A stretch of DNA of 64,000 bases from Craspedostauros australis (lineage: Eukaryota > Bacillariophyta > Bacillariophyceae > Mastogloiales > Achnanthaceae), in the NCBI GenBank assembly GCA_026770025.1, contig JAMXDE010000023.1, positions 496,001 through 560,000 of the forward strand, read 5' to 3'. The position numbers were made by a program, and so were the translations under genes. The notes below the pieces were generated by a model. The model was not told where the DNA came from. It saw nothing but the letters and a program-made list of their open reading frames with translations, and did no database searches. Below, one piece after another: positions 30,867-41,340 of the stretch (position 1 is its first letter; every line of letters begins with the position of its first letter).

Positions 30867-32970
30867 TTAGTAGTCATCATCCATCTCATCCTCTAATTCT
30901 CTTGCCTTCTCCTCGTCGGTCTTGTCGTCGCTGCTCTTGCCACGGTTCCCGCGGCTGGCCTCCAGCTGACGCTTGTACTCATCTGGCGGATAGCGCATGG
31001 CTCGGACGGCGTCGTTGTGCGTTGTCAAGCAGTACGCGATACGTCTGTGGAATGCCTCTGCCGGTTCCTGCGTGGCGTAGACATCGACGAGGTCGTGGCT
31101 CTGCATGTACCCCTCCTCGTGGTGGATCGTGGCATCCAGCACACCGTCGCGAACGGCCTTTGCCACCACAAATTCAGCCGAAGTTGCAGAAGGAAGTCCC
31201 AAACGATCGGCAACGTCCTGCAACGACATTCGGGAATAGCTGATGTGCAGCTTGCGCAATCCTGCCTTCACGACCTGATGAGCAAGACGCGAGATGAGCG
31301 TGTAAGTGCGGTCCTTTTGAAGGCGAGGAGCATTTTCAGACACGACAGCCGTGAACGTCTTCAGGTCTCCCTTGCGAACAGCCTGCGTGATACGAAGGTA
31401 CGGAGCCAGCTCTGTTTTCATGCCTTCGGTGAAGAAAAGATGCCGATCCGGGATCTCGCCCATCAGCAATTGCACCACAATCAGCAAGCGCTGCACTTCG
31501 ATGCGGAATCCCAACCCTGTGTTGCTGGGCGCCTTCCGCAACGACTGGGAGAGGCTGGAGAATGCTTTGGTGTACTCGAGTCTCAGCGCGTGGATTCGGC
31601 CGCTGTTGTACAGGTAACGGCAGAGCTGATTGTTCGACGCGGAGTCGGGGAAGGTCGAATTCGTCAGGAGCTTGTGCGCTTGTTCGACTGGGTATGAAAT
31701 GGAATTTAATGGAATGGAATGAAACGTAGCGGTTAAAGCAGGGCGATCGGTCGAGCGGTCGGGAAAGTGGAAGGAGCGGCGAGATTGAGTGAGCGAGTGA
31801 GTGCATGAGGCCACCTTCGTGAGGTTTGTTCGTTTCTTCGTAGCCGGCCATATAAATGTGGTTCAGATCTCTTTCATCGGCGCATTCTGCAGCGGAGCAT
31901 CCATGGCGATGGCTTGCATCTCTGATCTAACAATACGATGGACCCGCACTCAACCGAATACTATCACTAACGATGGTATTCTGCGGAGTGAGGAAACACT
32001 TGCGTTCCGTCATGTCACGCCACATCGTCACAACACAACACATCGCATCGTTTCATGTCACACGAGATGGAAGGCATGGAGACCTAGCTGCAACGCGAGG
32101 GAAAGGCATCGCGACGCAAATCTCCGTGTTGTGATAAACACCATGTCACGTACCTTGGTCATGCAACAGGTAGTCCCTCAGCATGAGATTCAGCAACGTC
32201 GACTGGGAGTCGACATCACGACGAAGACAGGCCATGTTGTGAGCCTTGACCAAGTCCTGTCGGAGATCGGCGGCAAGACTGGGGTCATTGAGCAGTTCCG
32301 ACACCAACGACCTGTATCTGTACAGCCGGGCAAGTCCTGGGAACAGCGAGTTCGCGGAGAATCCGTTCTTGGCGGTCAGCTGGCTTGACGATGCCTGGAT
32401 GTGCTTGTGTGTGATCGCGATTCCCTTCTGCGACAGCTCCATGGCCTCGCTGTACTTCTTGTCCTTGATGAGCAAGCGCACTGCCAGGCTGATCAGCCAA
32501 CCCTCGATCTCTCTTGCCGACGACAGAGACAGGAAAGCGGGTGCCTCCGCTTCGCCATCCTTCGAAGGAGCTGCGTCATCGACCTCCATGGATTCGGCTT
32601 TGTCGCTCTCCGGCGCTGCGAATCCGAGCAGCAAGTTGCGGCCAGCCTTGCAGGGACCTTCTGGGTCCAGCAAGCTCTCAGCGGCCTTCGCGATATCACC
32701 CAAGGCGCAGCTCGAGGATGCGCCAGAGGCCATGCCCAGCCATCGCCGCAGCACCTTGACTGGGTTGATGTAAGAGTACAGCGCTCTATCCTTCGCGGCC
32801 AACCCACCGCCGAGCTGCGCATCCAAACGCCGGGACGCGGCGATCAGTGGAGGCAGTTTCTTTGCGGCGGCCGATGCCTCCTTGCTGTCTCCCGATGACG
32901 ATGGCGAGTTGTCGGCTGCGCCTGCAGCCCCCTTGTCTTCCTTCTTCGCTTCTGCCTTCTTGTCAACCAT
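30867..32970 (-). CDS. RPN3: 26S proteasome regulatory subunit RPN3 (PSMD3)
   Basis: Lid subunit of the 19S regulatory particle; scaffolds the lid through its PCI domain. Exon 1 is 32970-32154 and exon 2 is 31687-30867. The intron 31688-32153 has a GTACGT donor and a CAG acceptor in phase 1, for a 545-residue product. The N-terminus is Lys/Ala/Ser-rich. TPR-like helices follow, then the highly conserved CRYLYNSGRIHALRLEY and LLIVVQLLMGEIPDR. The PCI/winged-helix part carries KLHISYSRMSLQDVADRL and VAKAVRDGVLDATIHHEEGY, and the C-terminus is acidic (ELEDEMDDDY). A second proteasome gene (beta type-2) lies 7 kb away on the same strand. Confidence 0.96.
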
Positions 32971-33707
32971 CTTTGACGTTCTTTTTCTCTCTTGCTCTTA
33001 CTTTTGGTATTGCTATTGCTCGTGCTGATTTCGTGCAATGGTGTATCGCACTTCCCAATGTTCGAAATCAACCTGATCCTCTCTCTTGTGTCGGGAACTG
33101 CTACAACTCGGCCAACAGCGCTCTTCGCCGCGGTTCCGCTCATGACCACAAGAGAAGACAGGATCCAAAACAACAGCAACGACAACGCAACGACAACAAC
33201 AACAACAGATCTTCGCGGCGCTTCTTTCGTCGTCGATTTTCAGTTTCCGAAGGAGCAGTCACAAGAGTCACAGCAGTCGAACTTTTACGAAATCATTGAT
33301 ACTTTTCTTGGTCTTCGTATGCACGACTCGAAATGCGCATTCCCTCCTGATGTGTTGCCGGCTCTGGGTAATTCTGTACGGATGCTCCTGTACGTAGGTA
33401 GCCGGCATAGGTGCCTGTGTATGATTCTCGTGTGGTACATACAATCACTAACACTCTGCGGAGAAGCTGAGGCGGTCGCTCGCTCTTGGCCTCGCAGAAC
33501 GAAACGGGAGCAAGGGCTGCAAGTGTGGATTGACCGCGAGTAAATGCGAGCCTTACAGAGGAAGCTGCAAATTGCGACATATACCATCGCGTGGGCAACA
33601 GCGCTTGAAGAGACTGACGCGGCACTCATGTTGCCCACGCTCTTGCCAAAGTCGCGCGCACGCACATGCTACGAGTGCATCATACTACTTGCAATCCGCT
33701 GCAACAT
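32971..33707. other. Intergenic region
   Basis: Upstream region of RPN3. Contains an ACAACAACG-type repeat near 33170-33210. A 183-codon + frame (32992-33543) begins without ATG and shows no domain, so it is not called. Confidence 0.5.
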
Positions 33708-34982
33708 TTATCTCGCATCGGAAACATCTGTTGCCTCGTTTTGGACTTGCACATGTCGATCGTCCGTGATGGAGACCTCACAATTCAGGTGCTCGCTTGA
33801 TATCACCGCGGAGAAGTGATCACTGGATGGCTCCGACGACGATGGCGACTGTGTCGACAGCCGGATGCTGAACGGCTCCGTCACATTGCGATCAACGAAT
33901 GGCGCGAGCTGCTGCATCGTCGACGCGAATACTCCTTCGGCATCACGGTGGGCGTGCTGGGCATAGTAGACATTCATCGCAGCCAATCTTGCTGGCCAAC
34001 TAGGATCACGGACGGTCGCACCAGCGTTTCCGTTCGAATCGCCATTGTTCGCGATTGTAAGATCCAGACGACCCGTTCCGTTCGATTGCAACGCACGTTC
34101 GCCCTCGTCACTACTATCACCAAGGACAAGGTATCCCCAGGCATCCGGGAAGTGCATCTGAATGAACCCGCCGTATCTACTCCGTGTTGGGTCCCATACA
34201 ATCTGCGGTTGCCATGTCCAGTTGGTATCACCCTGATGTTCCACCCGGCTGAAATTCACCCTCAGCATTGTGCCAGCCCGTGGAGGTGGTGGACTGATGC
34301 GTGAGTGTGCGCCGTCATCAGCTGCTGGAGTGGTGGTGGAGCCAATGCTCGTATCTCCGACGTGATCCTCGAGAAACTCATCCTTGAGTAAGTCGTCAAA
34401 GGACATCGCGACTTCCACAGACCACGTCGCCCCTTGGCCGGGGCTGTTCAAGCGACCTTTGACCACTTTGGTGGCACTTCGTTGATTGTAAACCTCGTAG
34501 TACTGCTCTTCCCCAGGCTTGGCAACTCGCCCCGAAAACTCCCTGCCGCCGTCGCCGTACGGTTTGTCCAGCATGAGGTTCCAGACCGTATTGATGGCAT
34601 TCACTTCAAATTCCTTGTAGTGGTGACAGCTTCCGATGGGGTCGACGAAGATCTCAAAGTCGGAATCTTTCTGATAGATCGGCGAGTTCCGCTCGGTGAA
34701 GTGGGCTTGCGTTTCGAAGTCCGATTCCACCAATGCGCCGAAGTACAGATGGGTGTCGTCCCACATGGCTTTGAAACGCGTGCGGCAGGATGGCGACGGT
34801 CGTTCCGCTTGCGGCGCATCTTCCACTCCGCGGATATCGTCAAAATCGTCAGACCACGGCACCGATGCCCACGCAGGCTTGGTCAAATCCCCGTTGAGCT
34901 GATCCAGGAAGGAGGTCGGTGCTTTTGGAGCTGTGTACGTCTTGGGGTAAAGATCCCAATGCGGCTTGAATGGATTCATCAT
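33708..34982 (-). CDS. CBM9/DOMON-like carbohydrate-binding protein
   Basis: 424 residues starting MMNPFKPHWDLYPKTY. The body resembles the CBM9-like DOMON fold. A conserved Trp-Asp stretch (RFKAMWDDTHLYFGALVESD) is followed by DSDFEIFVDPIGSCHHYKEF and NTVWNLMLDKPYGDGG. A later strand has WSVEVAMSFDDLL, then LRVNFSRVEH, WTWQPQIVWDP and FPDAWGYLVLGD. Such proteins bind sugars or are found with glycoside hydrolases; no catalytic domain is fused here. No signal peptide is visible, which is odd for a wall-polysaccharide binder. The last ~120 residues are Ser-rich and less conserved-looking. Family call is from motif memory. Confidence 0.75.
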   Translation of the reverse strand: MMNPFKPHWDLYPKTYTAPKAPTSFLDQLNGDLTKPAWASVPWSDDFDDIRGVEDAPQAERPSPSCRTRFKAMWDDTHLYFGALVESDFETQAHFTERNSPIYQKDSDFEIFVDPIGSCHHYKEFEVNAINTVWNLMLDKPYGDGGREFSGRVAKPGEEQYYEVYNQRSATKVVKGRLNSPGQGATWSVEVAMSFDDLLKDEFLEDHVGDTSIGSTTTPAADDGAHSRISPPPPRAGTMLRVNFSRVEHQGDTNWTWQPQIVWDPTRSRYGGFIQMHFPDAWGYLVLGDSSDEGERALQSNGTGRLDLTIANNGDSNGNAGATVRDPSWPARLAAMNVYYAQHAHRDAEGVFASTMQQLAPFVDRNVTEPFSIRLSTQSPSSSEPSSDHFSAVISSEHLNCEVSITDDRHVQVQNEATDVSDAR

Positions 34983-35583
34983 GCTTCATCCGTACGCGCA
35001 GTCGCCAATTCTTCTCTACCATCTACGCCACTAGTACAGTACTGATGTTGCCTGATGATCAAGATGTTGGTGTGGGGTGAGATTTTCTGCTGGTGTCGGT
35101 TGCTTCGGATGCAACACCAACAACGGTTAGGGTGGGTATCTTCGGATGAAAAGAGACTCTTGGTACTGCACAGGCGATGGTTCGTCGTATGTGTAGTAGT
35201 ACGAGCTGCGGCACTCTCTGTTAGTAGACTTTGCGCACGACTGTCGAAGATCCTCCGCCCGTCGTTGGTGTGACCGACAGCGACAATCGGCTACGAGCTG
35301 CTTTCCGCCACCACGCTTTCCTTTTCCTGTTACTGCCCTGTCTGCGCACACTCCGCGTGCATCTTGTCCACAAAACAGCGATTCTGTGTCGGTATCTTTC
35401 GAGACGGAGAGATCCAGCGTCAAGAACGAAAAAGAACACAAAGGATCTTCGGGGAGATGCCAGCAACAGCAACGTGATGAGAAACATGAGGTACGCGCAG
35501 TTGCCTGGCTGCACAGTACTATTCATCCGCATCCTCTCTCATCGTCGCCTTTGAGTCATAATCACACAACCTCCGACCGACGG
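34983..35583. other. Divergent intergenic region
   Basis: Shared upstream region of the CBM9-like gene (-) and the dehydrogenase (+). An open frame leads into the dehydrogenase from 35386 but contains no ATG before 35584. Nothing else is seen. Confidence 0.5.
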
Positions 35584-36372
35584 ATGAAATCGCTGGCACC
35601 TCTCAACATCGTAAGGTCTACGCGAGCAACAAATATTCTCATTGCGCTACTGCTCCTTCTGTGTTTGTCAAATTCAAGAGCCATGGCGACAGGTGCAGCA
35701 CAGAAAGTCTGCGTGATCTTCGGATACGGCCCAGGCTTGGGCGCTGCGTGTGCAGCAAAATGGGCGTCAGAAGGGTACAAGGTCGCCATCCTTGCCCGTT
35801 CCATTGACAAGCTGAAGGCGGCGGAATCCTCGATGCCGAGCGCAACGGGGTACGCTTGCGATGTCACCAAGCCTGAAGATATCGAGGCAGCCGTTGCCAG
35901 CATCAAGAAGGATCTCGGGCCCATCAACACTTGCATCTACAATGCTGGCAACGGAGTTTGGAACACCTACGACAAGATTGATTTGGATCGCTTCGACCAG
36001 AGCATGAAAACCAACGTCCATGGTCTGCTGAAGACTGCCCAGGCCATCGCGCCAGCCATGGTGGAACGTGGAGCAGGTACGTTCCTGGTGACAGGCGCAA
36101 CGGCTTCCCTTCGTGGCAAGCCCTTCTCGGCTGGCTTTGCCCCTGCGAAAGGCGCGCAACGCTTGCTGGCACAGTCGTTGGCGCGAGATCTGGGACCCAA
36201 GGGCGTCCATGTCGGATACTTCATCATCGACGGTGGCATCGGCAAGGATGATTCTGACGAGACCAAGATTGACCCCAATGCGATCGCCAACACCTACTGG
36301 AACGTCGCATGCCAGCCAAAGTCATGCTGGACGTTCGAACTAGACGTACGCCCAAGCGTCGAGAATTGGTAG
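35584..36372 (+). CDS. Atypical short-chain dehydrogenase/reductase with signal peptide
   Basis: 262 residues. The first ATG gives a basic stretch and a hydrophobic core (ILIALLLLLCLS), so it looks secretory or signal-anchored. The Rossmann domain begins CVIFGYGPGLGAACA, a GxGPGLG variant of the usual TGxxxGIG cofactor loop. NAG is present (CIYNAGNG). The active-site segment reads SAGFAPAKGAQRLLAQSLARDLG: the catalytic Lys is there, but the usual Tyr of YxxxK is Phe. Other SDR families share this Phe, so it may be a real subfamily feature rather than damage. Substrate unknown; NAD(P) binding inferred. Confidence 0.85.
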   Translation: MKSLAPLNIVRSTRATNILIALLLLLCLSNSRAMATGAAQKVCVIFGYGPGLGAACAAKWASEGYKVAILARSIDKLKAAESSMPSATGYACDVTKPEDIEAAVASIKKDLGPINTCIYNAGNGVWNTYDKIDLDRFDQSMKTNVHGLLKTAQAIAPAMVERGAGTFLVTGATASLRGKPFSAGFAPAKGAQRLLAQSLARDLGPKGVHVGYFIIDGGIGKDDSDETKIDPNAIANTYWNVACQPKSCWTFELDVRPSVENW

Positions 36373-36838
36373 AGCATGGTCACACTGTGTGTACTCGGAT
36401 GGTGAGCCGCACACGTGCACGCTCATACTAGTACTGCGAGTACTCATAGGACAGTGGAGCGCCATGCCGCAATAACACAAACTCGGATATTGATATAATA
36501 TCTTGTTGGTCCTCACACGAAATGGTTGTCTGTTCGACGTGCGCTCGGAGAGAGATTGGGCCTGTTCTACAATACAAGTCCTTGAGGGGTGATGTGCCTG
36601 CACTCCAGCGTGTCGTCGCGGCATTTCAGTAGCGAGAAGAACATGCCTTGTCGTCGTTATGCCATCGCTGCTTTTCCTGATGCCTCGTCTCCAAGCGCAA
36701 ACGCTGATCTGCCGTGTAATCAGTTGATACTATCGCCTTTGCCACACCACGCCACACTTCGCCATGCCACGGACAAGGGATGCTGGATGCTTGTCTGCAA
36801 ATTGGTAAAGTCATGCATGCTCCTATTTATGTTTTCTC
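36373..36838. other. Intergenic region
   Basis: Short spacer between the convergent dehydrogenase and RING genes. Has an AT-rich patch near 36490-36510. No supported gene. Confidence 0.5.
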
Positions 36839-38062
36839 TCAGCGACCAGAAGAGTTCCCTATCTCAAGATCGCTTTCGTCGTGGTCGCTGCTGTCAGTGT
36901 TTTCACCTTCCACCGATTCGCTTACCAGCGACTGGTCATCCGATCGCCCAAGGAACCATCTTGCAAGCTTCGCCTTGAGGCCAACTGCTTCGCCCTGCGA
37001 TTGTTTGCGGAGCTTTTTTCGGGTCTGCTTCACGTGCTGCCAAACCTCTTCCTCGTCGACAAGATCCTTGCGGCAACAGGGGCATTGGCTGTTCGCTCGA
37101 CGTTGCAGCCAGTCCAGAATGCACTCGTGATGGAAGTGATGAGAACACGTGCTCGACTTGTACACTTTATCCCCAGTTTCATATCCCGACAAGCATATGG
37201 CACACGTGCATTCGCTTGCCACCGAGGCATGTCCAGCTGAGGCATCGCTGTGTGCACTTTCCCGAGATGTTGACTTCGCAGGAGATCGCGGCTTTTCGAT
37301 TGAAGGTTCTTCCGCCGACTCTGAAACGCAAGCCTGCAGCAGAGCATCGATCGCATTGCGTCGTTCGTGCCTAGTCATGATTCGGATGGTGCTTGGTTGT
37401 CCCTCTTGATGTGGCTGTCTGCGCTGCTGGTCGTTCAAGTCCAGTTGGATGGCGTACCGGCGAAGGATGCATCCCATGCGAATGCGCAAGCGGCCTCCGC
37501 AGAACCGAAAGGTGCCGAAATCATCGTCGTAGATATCCAGCTGCCCATGAGCCTGCATGTGAAGCACGAGCAAGAGAAGGAGCGAGTAGATGATCGCGAT
37601 GAGGAGCCACATGGCTGCGAAGATAAACAGACCTATCAGGAACAGTTCCAGGTCCTTGGGGCGTTTCGCCAAACGCGAAGGATTCCCATCTCCCTCTTCG
37701 TCTGCACTCTGGCGGTCAATATCATCCCAGGAGAATGATGATGACCGTTCGGAGGCATCGATACACCCAAATCCCACATCGATGCAGCCGCTTGTTGTGT
37801 TGTTGGGTCCTCCCCCATCCGGCGGTGTCTGTGGCGCAGGCCCTGCGAGCGGCGAAGCCGTGTCATCGGAATCGGAAAGGGCTCGCTTTTTTATGAATTC
37901 ATCGGCGATCAAATTGGATTTGGCATGTCCCGCAGGCTGAGGCGTTTGGAAAGGCCTCATTACTGCATGCTCATTCTCGTTTGCTTTGGGTGTTGCAGCG
38001 ACGATCATATGGCTTGCATTCAGCCAAAGGAAGCCAACGAATAAACATAACTTGCCCATCAT
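36839..38062 (-). CDS. Membrane-anchored RING-H2 E3 ubiquitin ligase
   Basis: 407 residues. Starts with a signal peptide (MMGKLCLFVGFLWLNASHMIVAA cleaved or uncleaved), then a luminal or extracellular region of about 110 residues with Cys and an NTTS sequon. One strong membrane segment follows (LFLIGLFIFAAMWLLIAIIY). The cytosolic part ends in a RING-H2 finger: CAICL, then CSHHFHHECILDWL and CPCC, which gives the C3H2C3 metal ligands. This layout is typical of transmembrane E3 ligases that ubiquitinate membrane or ER clients. The tail after the RING is basic and then acidic and Ser-rich. Substrate unknown. Confidence 0.88.
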   Translation of the reverse strand: MMGKLCLFVGFLWLNASHMIVAATPKANENEHAVMRPFQTPQPAGHAKSNLIADEFIKKRALSDSDDTASPLAGPAPQTPPDGGGPNNTTSGCIDVGFGCIDASERSSSFSWDDIDRQSADEEGDGNPSRLAKRPKDLELFLIGLFIFAAMWLLIAIIYSLLLLLVLHMQAHGQLDIYDDDFGTFRFCGGRLRIRMGCILRRYAIQLDLNDQQRRQPHQEGQPSTIRIMTRHERRNAIDALLQACVSESAEEPSIEKPRSPAKSTSRESAHSDASAGHASVASECTCAICLSGYETGDKVYKSSTCSHHFHHECILDWLQRRANSQCPCCRKDLVDEEEVWQHVKQTRKKLRKQSQGEAVGLKAKLARWFLGRSDDQSLVSESVEGENTDSSDHDESDLEIGNSSGR

Positions 38063-39270
38063 GTCGGTGTGGTTGGTTCGAACGATGCCGGCTTGTTCGT
38101 GGATGTAGCCGAGCTTGATAATGCTGGGTTGATCGAGGGGTGGAGGGGTGGTTCGATGGATGATTGACCCAGCAGATGCTTGATTGAATGGTTAAGAGGA
38201 GGATGGAGATTGGAGGATATCGAATGAAGACGTGTTTTCGATGCTTCTGTTCCCTGCGTGCTTGATGATGTGTCGGTAGTCTTTGATTGTGTCTTGGAAT
38301 GAAGCGTTCGTTCTTTGAGGGATGATGGAGACAATCAATTTACATGAAACATTCCTTGTACTGTATGGACGGAGTGCGAGTTCCAGAAAGAGGAAGGGCA
38401 AGAGCGCTCGCATGTGCTAGTATGTGCTTGTATGTCCACCAAGTGCAAGAACGGCTCGTATCTTGATGTGGAAAATGATTTGGCAGTGACGGCAGCGATG
38501 GTAGTGATGGTAGTGCTTTTGCTGTGTTGAGAAGTGTTGAGAAGTGTTGTGGTGTGGTGTGGTGTGGTGTGGTGTGGTGAGGTGAGGTGTTCCCACCGCA
38601 CTATTTCGGGCGCAATGTGAGTACTACCACCACCGATCATGGCAGTTGACGTTGTTTGCGCCGTTGCGATACCGTTGCTGTTGGATGCACCTCTCCGCAC
38701 ACTTGATGTGCCAATCCGCAAAATCGTCGTTTTGGTTGTCAGTTGGTCGTTGTTGGTCGTTGTTGGTCGGGAGAAATTGTGAGGAGGTGATCGTTTCTGC
38801 TACGACACAATATATATATACTCATATCTGAATACAAATTAATGCTGTCGTCGTTCCGTGTGGAAAACAGCCCAACGTCCACATTTATGCACGACTAAAC
38901 GAAGCTATTCGTGATCCAACAGAGAACAAGTCACGGGGACGATTCTGCCGAAGCAGGCCGAAGCAGGCCGAAGCAACAACGAACGTTGTTCCGCGCCCAT
39001 CCCATCGCATCCAAGACGAGCCAACCACCAAACCTGTGCCCAACAAGGAAACCTGCCAAGCAGAGACACGGTCATTGGTGATCGAAGATGATGGCACCCA
39101 CCAGGATTGAATGATGCAACACCGTCCTGTCCGTGGATCACTCGTAACACTATAACTACTCGACCATCCTCCACACCTACATTCTCGTACGAGTACTCGT
39201 GCACCACGAGGACTTCCATCAACAACAGACTACTCTCTCCTTCAACAAAACGAACCGCCATCCCCATCGA
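38063..39270. other. Intergenic region with GTGTG repeat
   Basis: Spacer between the divergent RING and phytochelatin synthase genes. A GTGTG pentanucleotide-type tandem repeat runs 38548-38590. A TACGAGTA site lies at 39188, 83 bp before the phytochelatin synthase ATG. Short frames without domains. Confidence 0.6.
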
Positions 39271-40908
39271 ATGACCCAAAGGCAGCGTGGCGCATCGTTT
39301 TTGGTACTGATTCACCTTTCCACACCGCTGCTGCTGTTGTTCACGCTCGTCATGCAAGGTTGCTTGTCACTTGGTGTCAGCAGCCTGCCGTCCTCAATGC
39401 GAGGACCAGCAGGGCGGTGTCCTTCTCGCAAGCAAGTCGCAGCTCTCGTCAATCGAACAGGTGCCGATACTGACGCAGATGCTGTGAAGGCCAAGGTGAA
39501 CCGCCCCAAAGCCGGTGTCTCCTTTTACAAGCGTCCACTGCCGGAAACGTGCACGGCATTTACATCGCCTGCGGGCAGGTCCATTTTTGCGTCCGCGTTG
39601 CAAACGAATGGGCTGAAGTCGTACTTCCCATTGATGGAGCAATTCACGACGCAGTCCGAGCCCGCCTTCTGCGGCATCTCCACCTTGGTCGTTGTGCTGA
39701 ATGCCCTGGCGGTGGACCCCCGCCAAACGTGGAAAGGGCCGTGGCGGTGGTATCATGAGGGGATGCTGAACTGCTGTTTAGATCTGGAAGATGTGGCGAA
39801 GACTGGGATCACGCTCAAAGATTTCGTCTGCTTGGCTCAGTGCCAGGGCCTCTCCGTCGATGCGACGCACTGCAACAGCGATGACCAGCTGGATGATTTC
39901 CGACAGGCGGTAAGAATTGCTTGCACCGAGTCGTCGGATGACCTCGCAGACCGCGAGCAAAGCGCGGAGCAAACTGGACCGACGCAGCTGCTGGTTGCTT
40001 CCTACTCTCGCAAGGTACTTGGTCAGACAGGGAGCGGTCACTTTTCTCCCATTGCAGCATACGATGAAGTCTCAGACAAGGTCCTCATCCTTGACACGGC
40101 CAGATTCAAGTACGGCGTCCATTGGGTAGATCTGCCCACCGTGTTCGAGGCCATGCGGCCCAAAGACCCAACCACGAAAATGTCCCGCGGATTTGCATTG
40201 CTCTCCTTCAAGCCAATAGCAACAGCCGAGTGCGGCCCATCGTTGAGACAAGAAGATGAGACCCAAGATGACACGAAGGTGCGCAGTTCTGGTTTGATCT
40301 GCAAGAGTGTGAACACAGCACGGGGATGCGCGTGTCCCCAGCCTGTCTCGTTGCTTTTTCGATCGAAGATGGCAGCAGGCCCGCTGCGTCGCAAGTACAA
40401 AGAGTTCGTCAATAGCATCGGGGCCGATGCTTTGACATGGGAGGACGTGTACGGCTACTGGACGAAGGATGGCGAAATGGATGTGTGGCGTGTGCTTGAG
40501 CCCTTGTCATTGGCCAACGACTGCGAAGAGGATGCGAGGCGATCTGCCGCTATGCGGGAAGCATTGCTGGAGGTGGCGAAGGCAAAGATGAAGACGACCA
40601 CGGAGGCGAAAGCAACGGTGAAAGAAGCCCCGGCAGTTGAGGCCGCTGGCGCAACCGACGCAGCTGGCGAGGATGAGATGGAGAAGCCAGCTGCTCACGC
40701 CTGCAGCAAGCTTGGCGGAGACTCCATATTCTTTGATCCGGTCAACGCAATCTGCCTGTTGTATTTGGCATCTGTCCCCGAGTGCAGAAGAAAGGCTGAG
40801 CTCGACAGTTCAAGCGGAGCCAGCAAGAACACGAAGGAGTGGTTGCTGAACGAGGCCAATCTCGTTGCGATTGCTGTTGATATTAGCGACAAGACCACGT
40901 TGGGCTGA
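39271..40908 (+). CDS. PCS: Phytochelatin synthase
   Basis: Glutathione gamma-glutamylcysteinyltransferase, which makes metal-chelating phytochelatins from glutathione under Cd, Cu or Zn load. 545 residues from the first in-frame ATG. The papain-like triad can be read: Cys134 in SEPAFCGIS, His257 in GSGHFSPI and Asp275 in ILDTARFKYG. The His-Asp spacing of 18 matches the plant enzyme. Residues 10-35 are hydrophobic (FLVLIHLSTPLLLLFTLV), suggesting a signal peptide or anchor, whereas plant enzymes are cytosolic. The C-terminal half has Cys residues (ARGCACPQ) and a variable region with an Ala/Lys/Glu-rich linker. Introns are not needed. Confidence 0.94.
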   Translation: MTQRQRGASFLVLIHLSTPLLLLFTLVMQGCLSLGVSSLPSSMRGPAGRCPSRKQVAALVNRTGADTDADAVKAKVNRPKAGVSFYKRPLPETCTAFTSPAGRSIFASALQTNGLKSYFPLMEQFTTQSEPAFCGISTLVVVLNALAVDPRQTWKGPWRWYHEGMLNCCLDLEDVAKTGITLKDFVCLAQCQGLSVDATHCNSDDQLDDFRQAVRIACTESSDDLADREQSAEQTGPTQLLVASYSRKVLGQTGSGHFSPIAAYDEVSDKVLILDTARFKYGVHWVDLPTVFEAMRPKDPTTKMSRGFALLSFKPIATAECGPSLRQEDETQDDTKVRSSGLICKSVNTARGCACPQPVSLLFRSKMAAGPLRRKYKEFVNSIGADALTWEDVYGYWTKDGEMDVWRVLEPLSLANDCEEDARRSAAMREALLEVAKAKMKTTTEAKATVKEAPAVEAAGATDAAGEDEMEKPAAHACSKLGGDSIFFDPVNAICLLYLASVPECRRKAELDSSSGASKNTKEWLLNEANLVAIAVDISDKTTLG

Positions 40909-41340
40909 AGAGCGTGAGCTCAAATAGGAGTGGACGATGTTACGCGCATGGGTAAGGAGATGTCGCGTGCAAGGAGAGCACATGACAAACATACTCGTAC
41001 CCTGCATCGATGAGTACGCATGATGTATTAGTAGCATGCGTGCAGTACCAGTTCCGTACGACCTACGCGTATGGCAAACCTAGACAGTTGTACAAGTGAA
41101 TAATGGAATCCAGAGCACGAGCTATTCCAATACTGTCACAGAGTGTGATTCTGTGACGAAGTCCTCGTTTCGTCGTGGAGCGGAACGGGGTACGAGTACG
41201 ACCGACGCGTACATTCGATAGAAGTGATTGAGCGTGTCGTCAAACGAGTCCGCCCACCTCGTACAACAACATGATACCTGATGGGCAGGGCGATACTATG
41301 TATGCGTTGATGAGGTTGAATCAGATGACCGTTTGTTAGT
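40909..41340. other. Intergenic region
   Basis: Between convergent phytochelatin synthase and RPL5. Contains TACTCGTA at 40992 and TACGAGTA at 41191. No supported gene. Confidence 0.6.

Noticed and set aside
32992-33543. 183-codon + frame with a Leu-rich start
   Set aside because: No ATG at its opening, lies in the upstream region of RPN3, and has no domain.
38548-38590. Telomere-like or CRISPR-like repeat
   Set aside because: It is a simple GTGTG-type microsatellite with no spacers and does not match a telomere unit; no CRISPR array occurs in the window.
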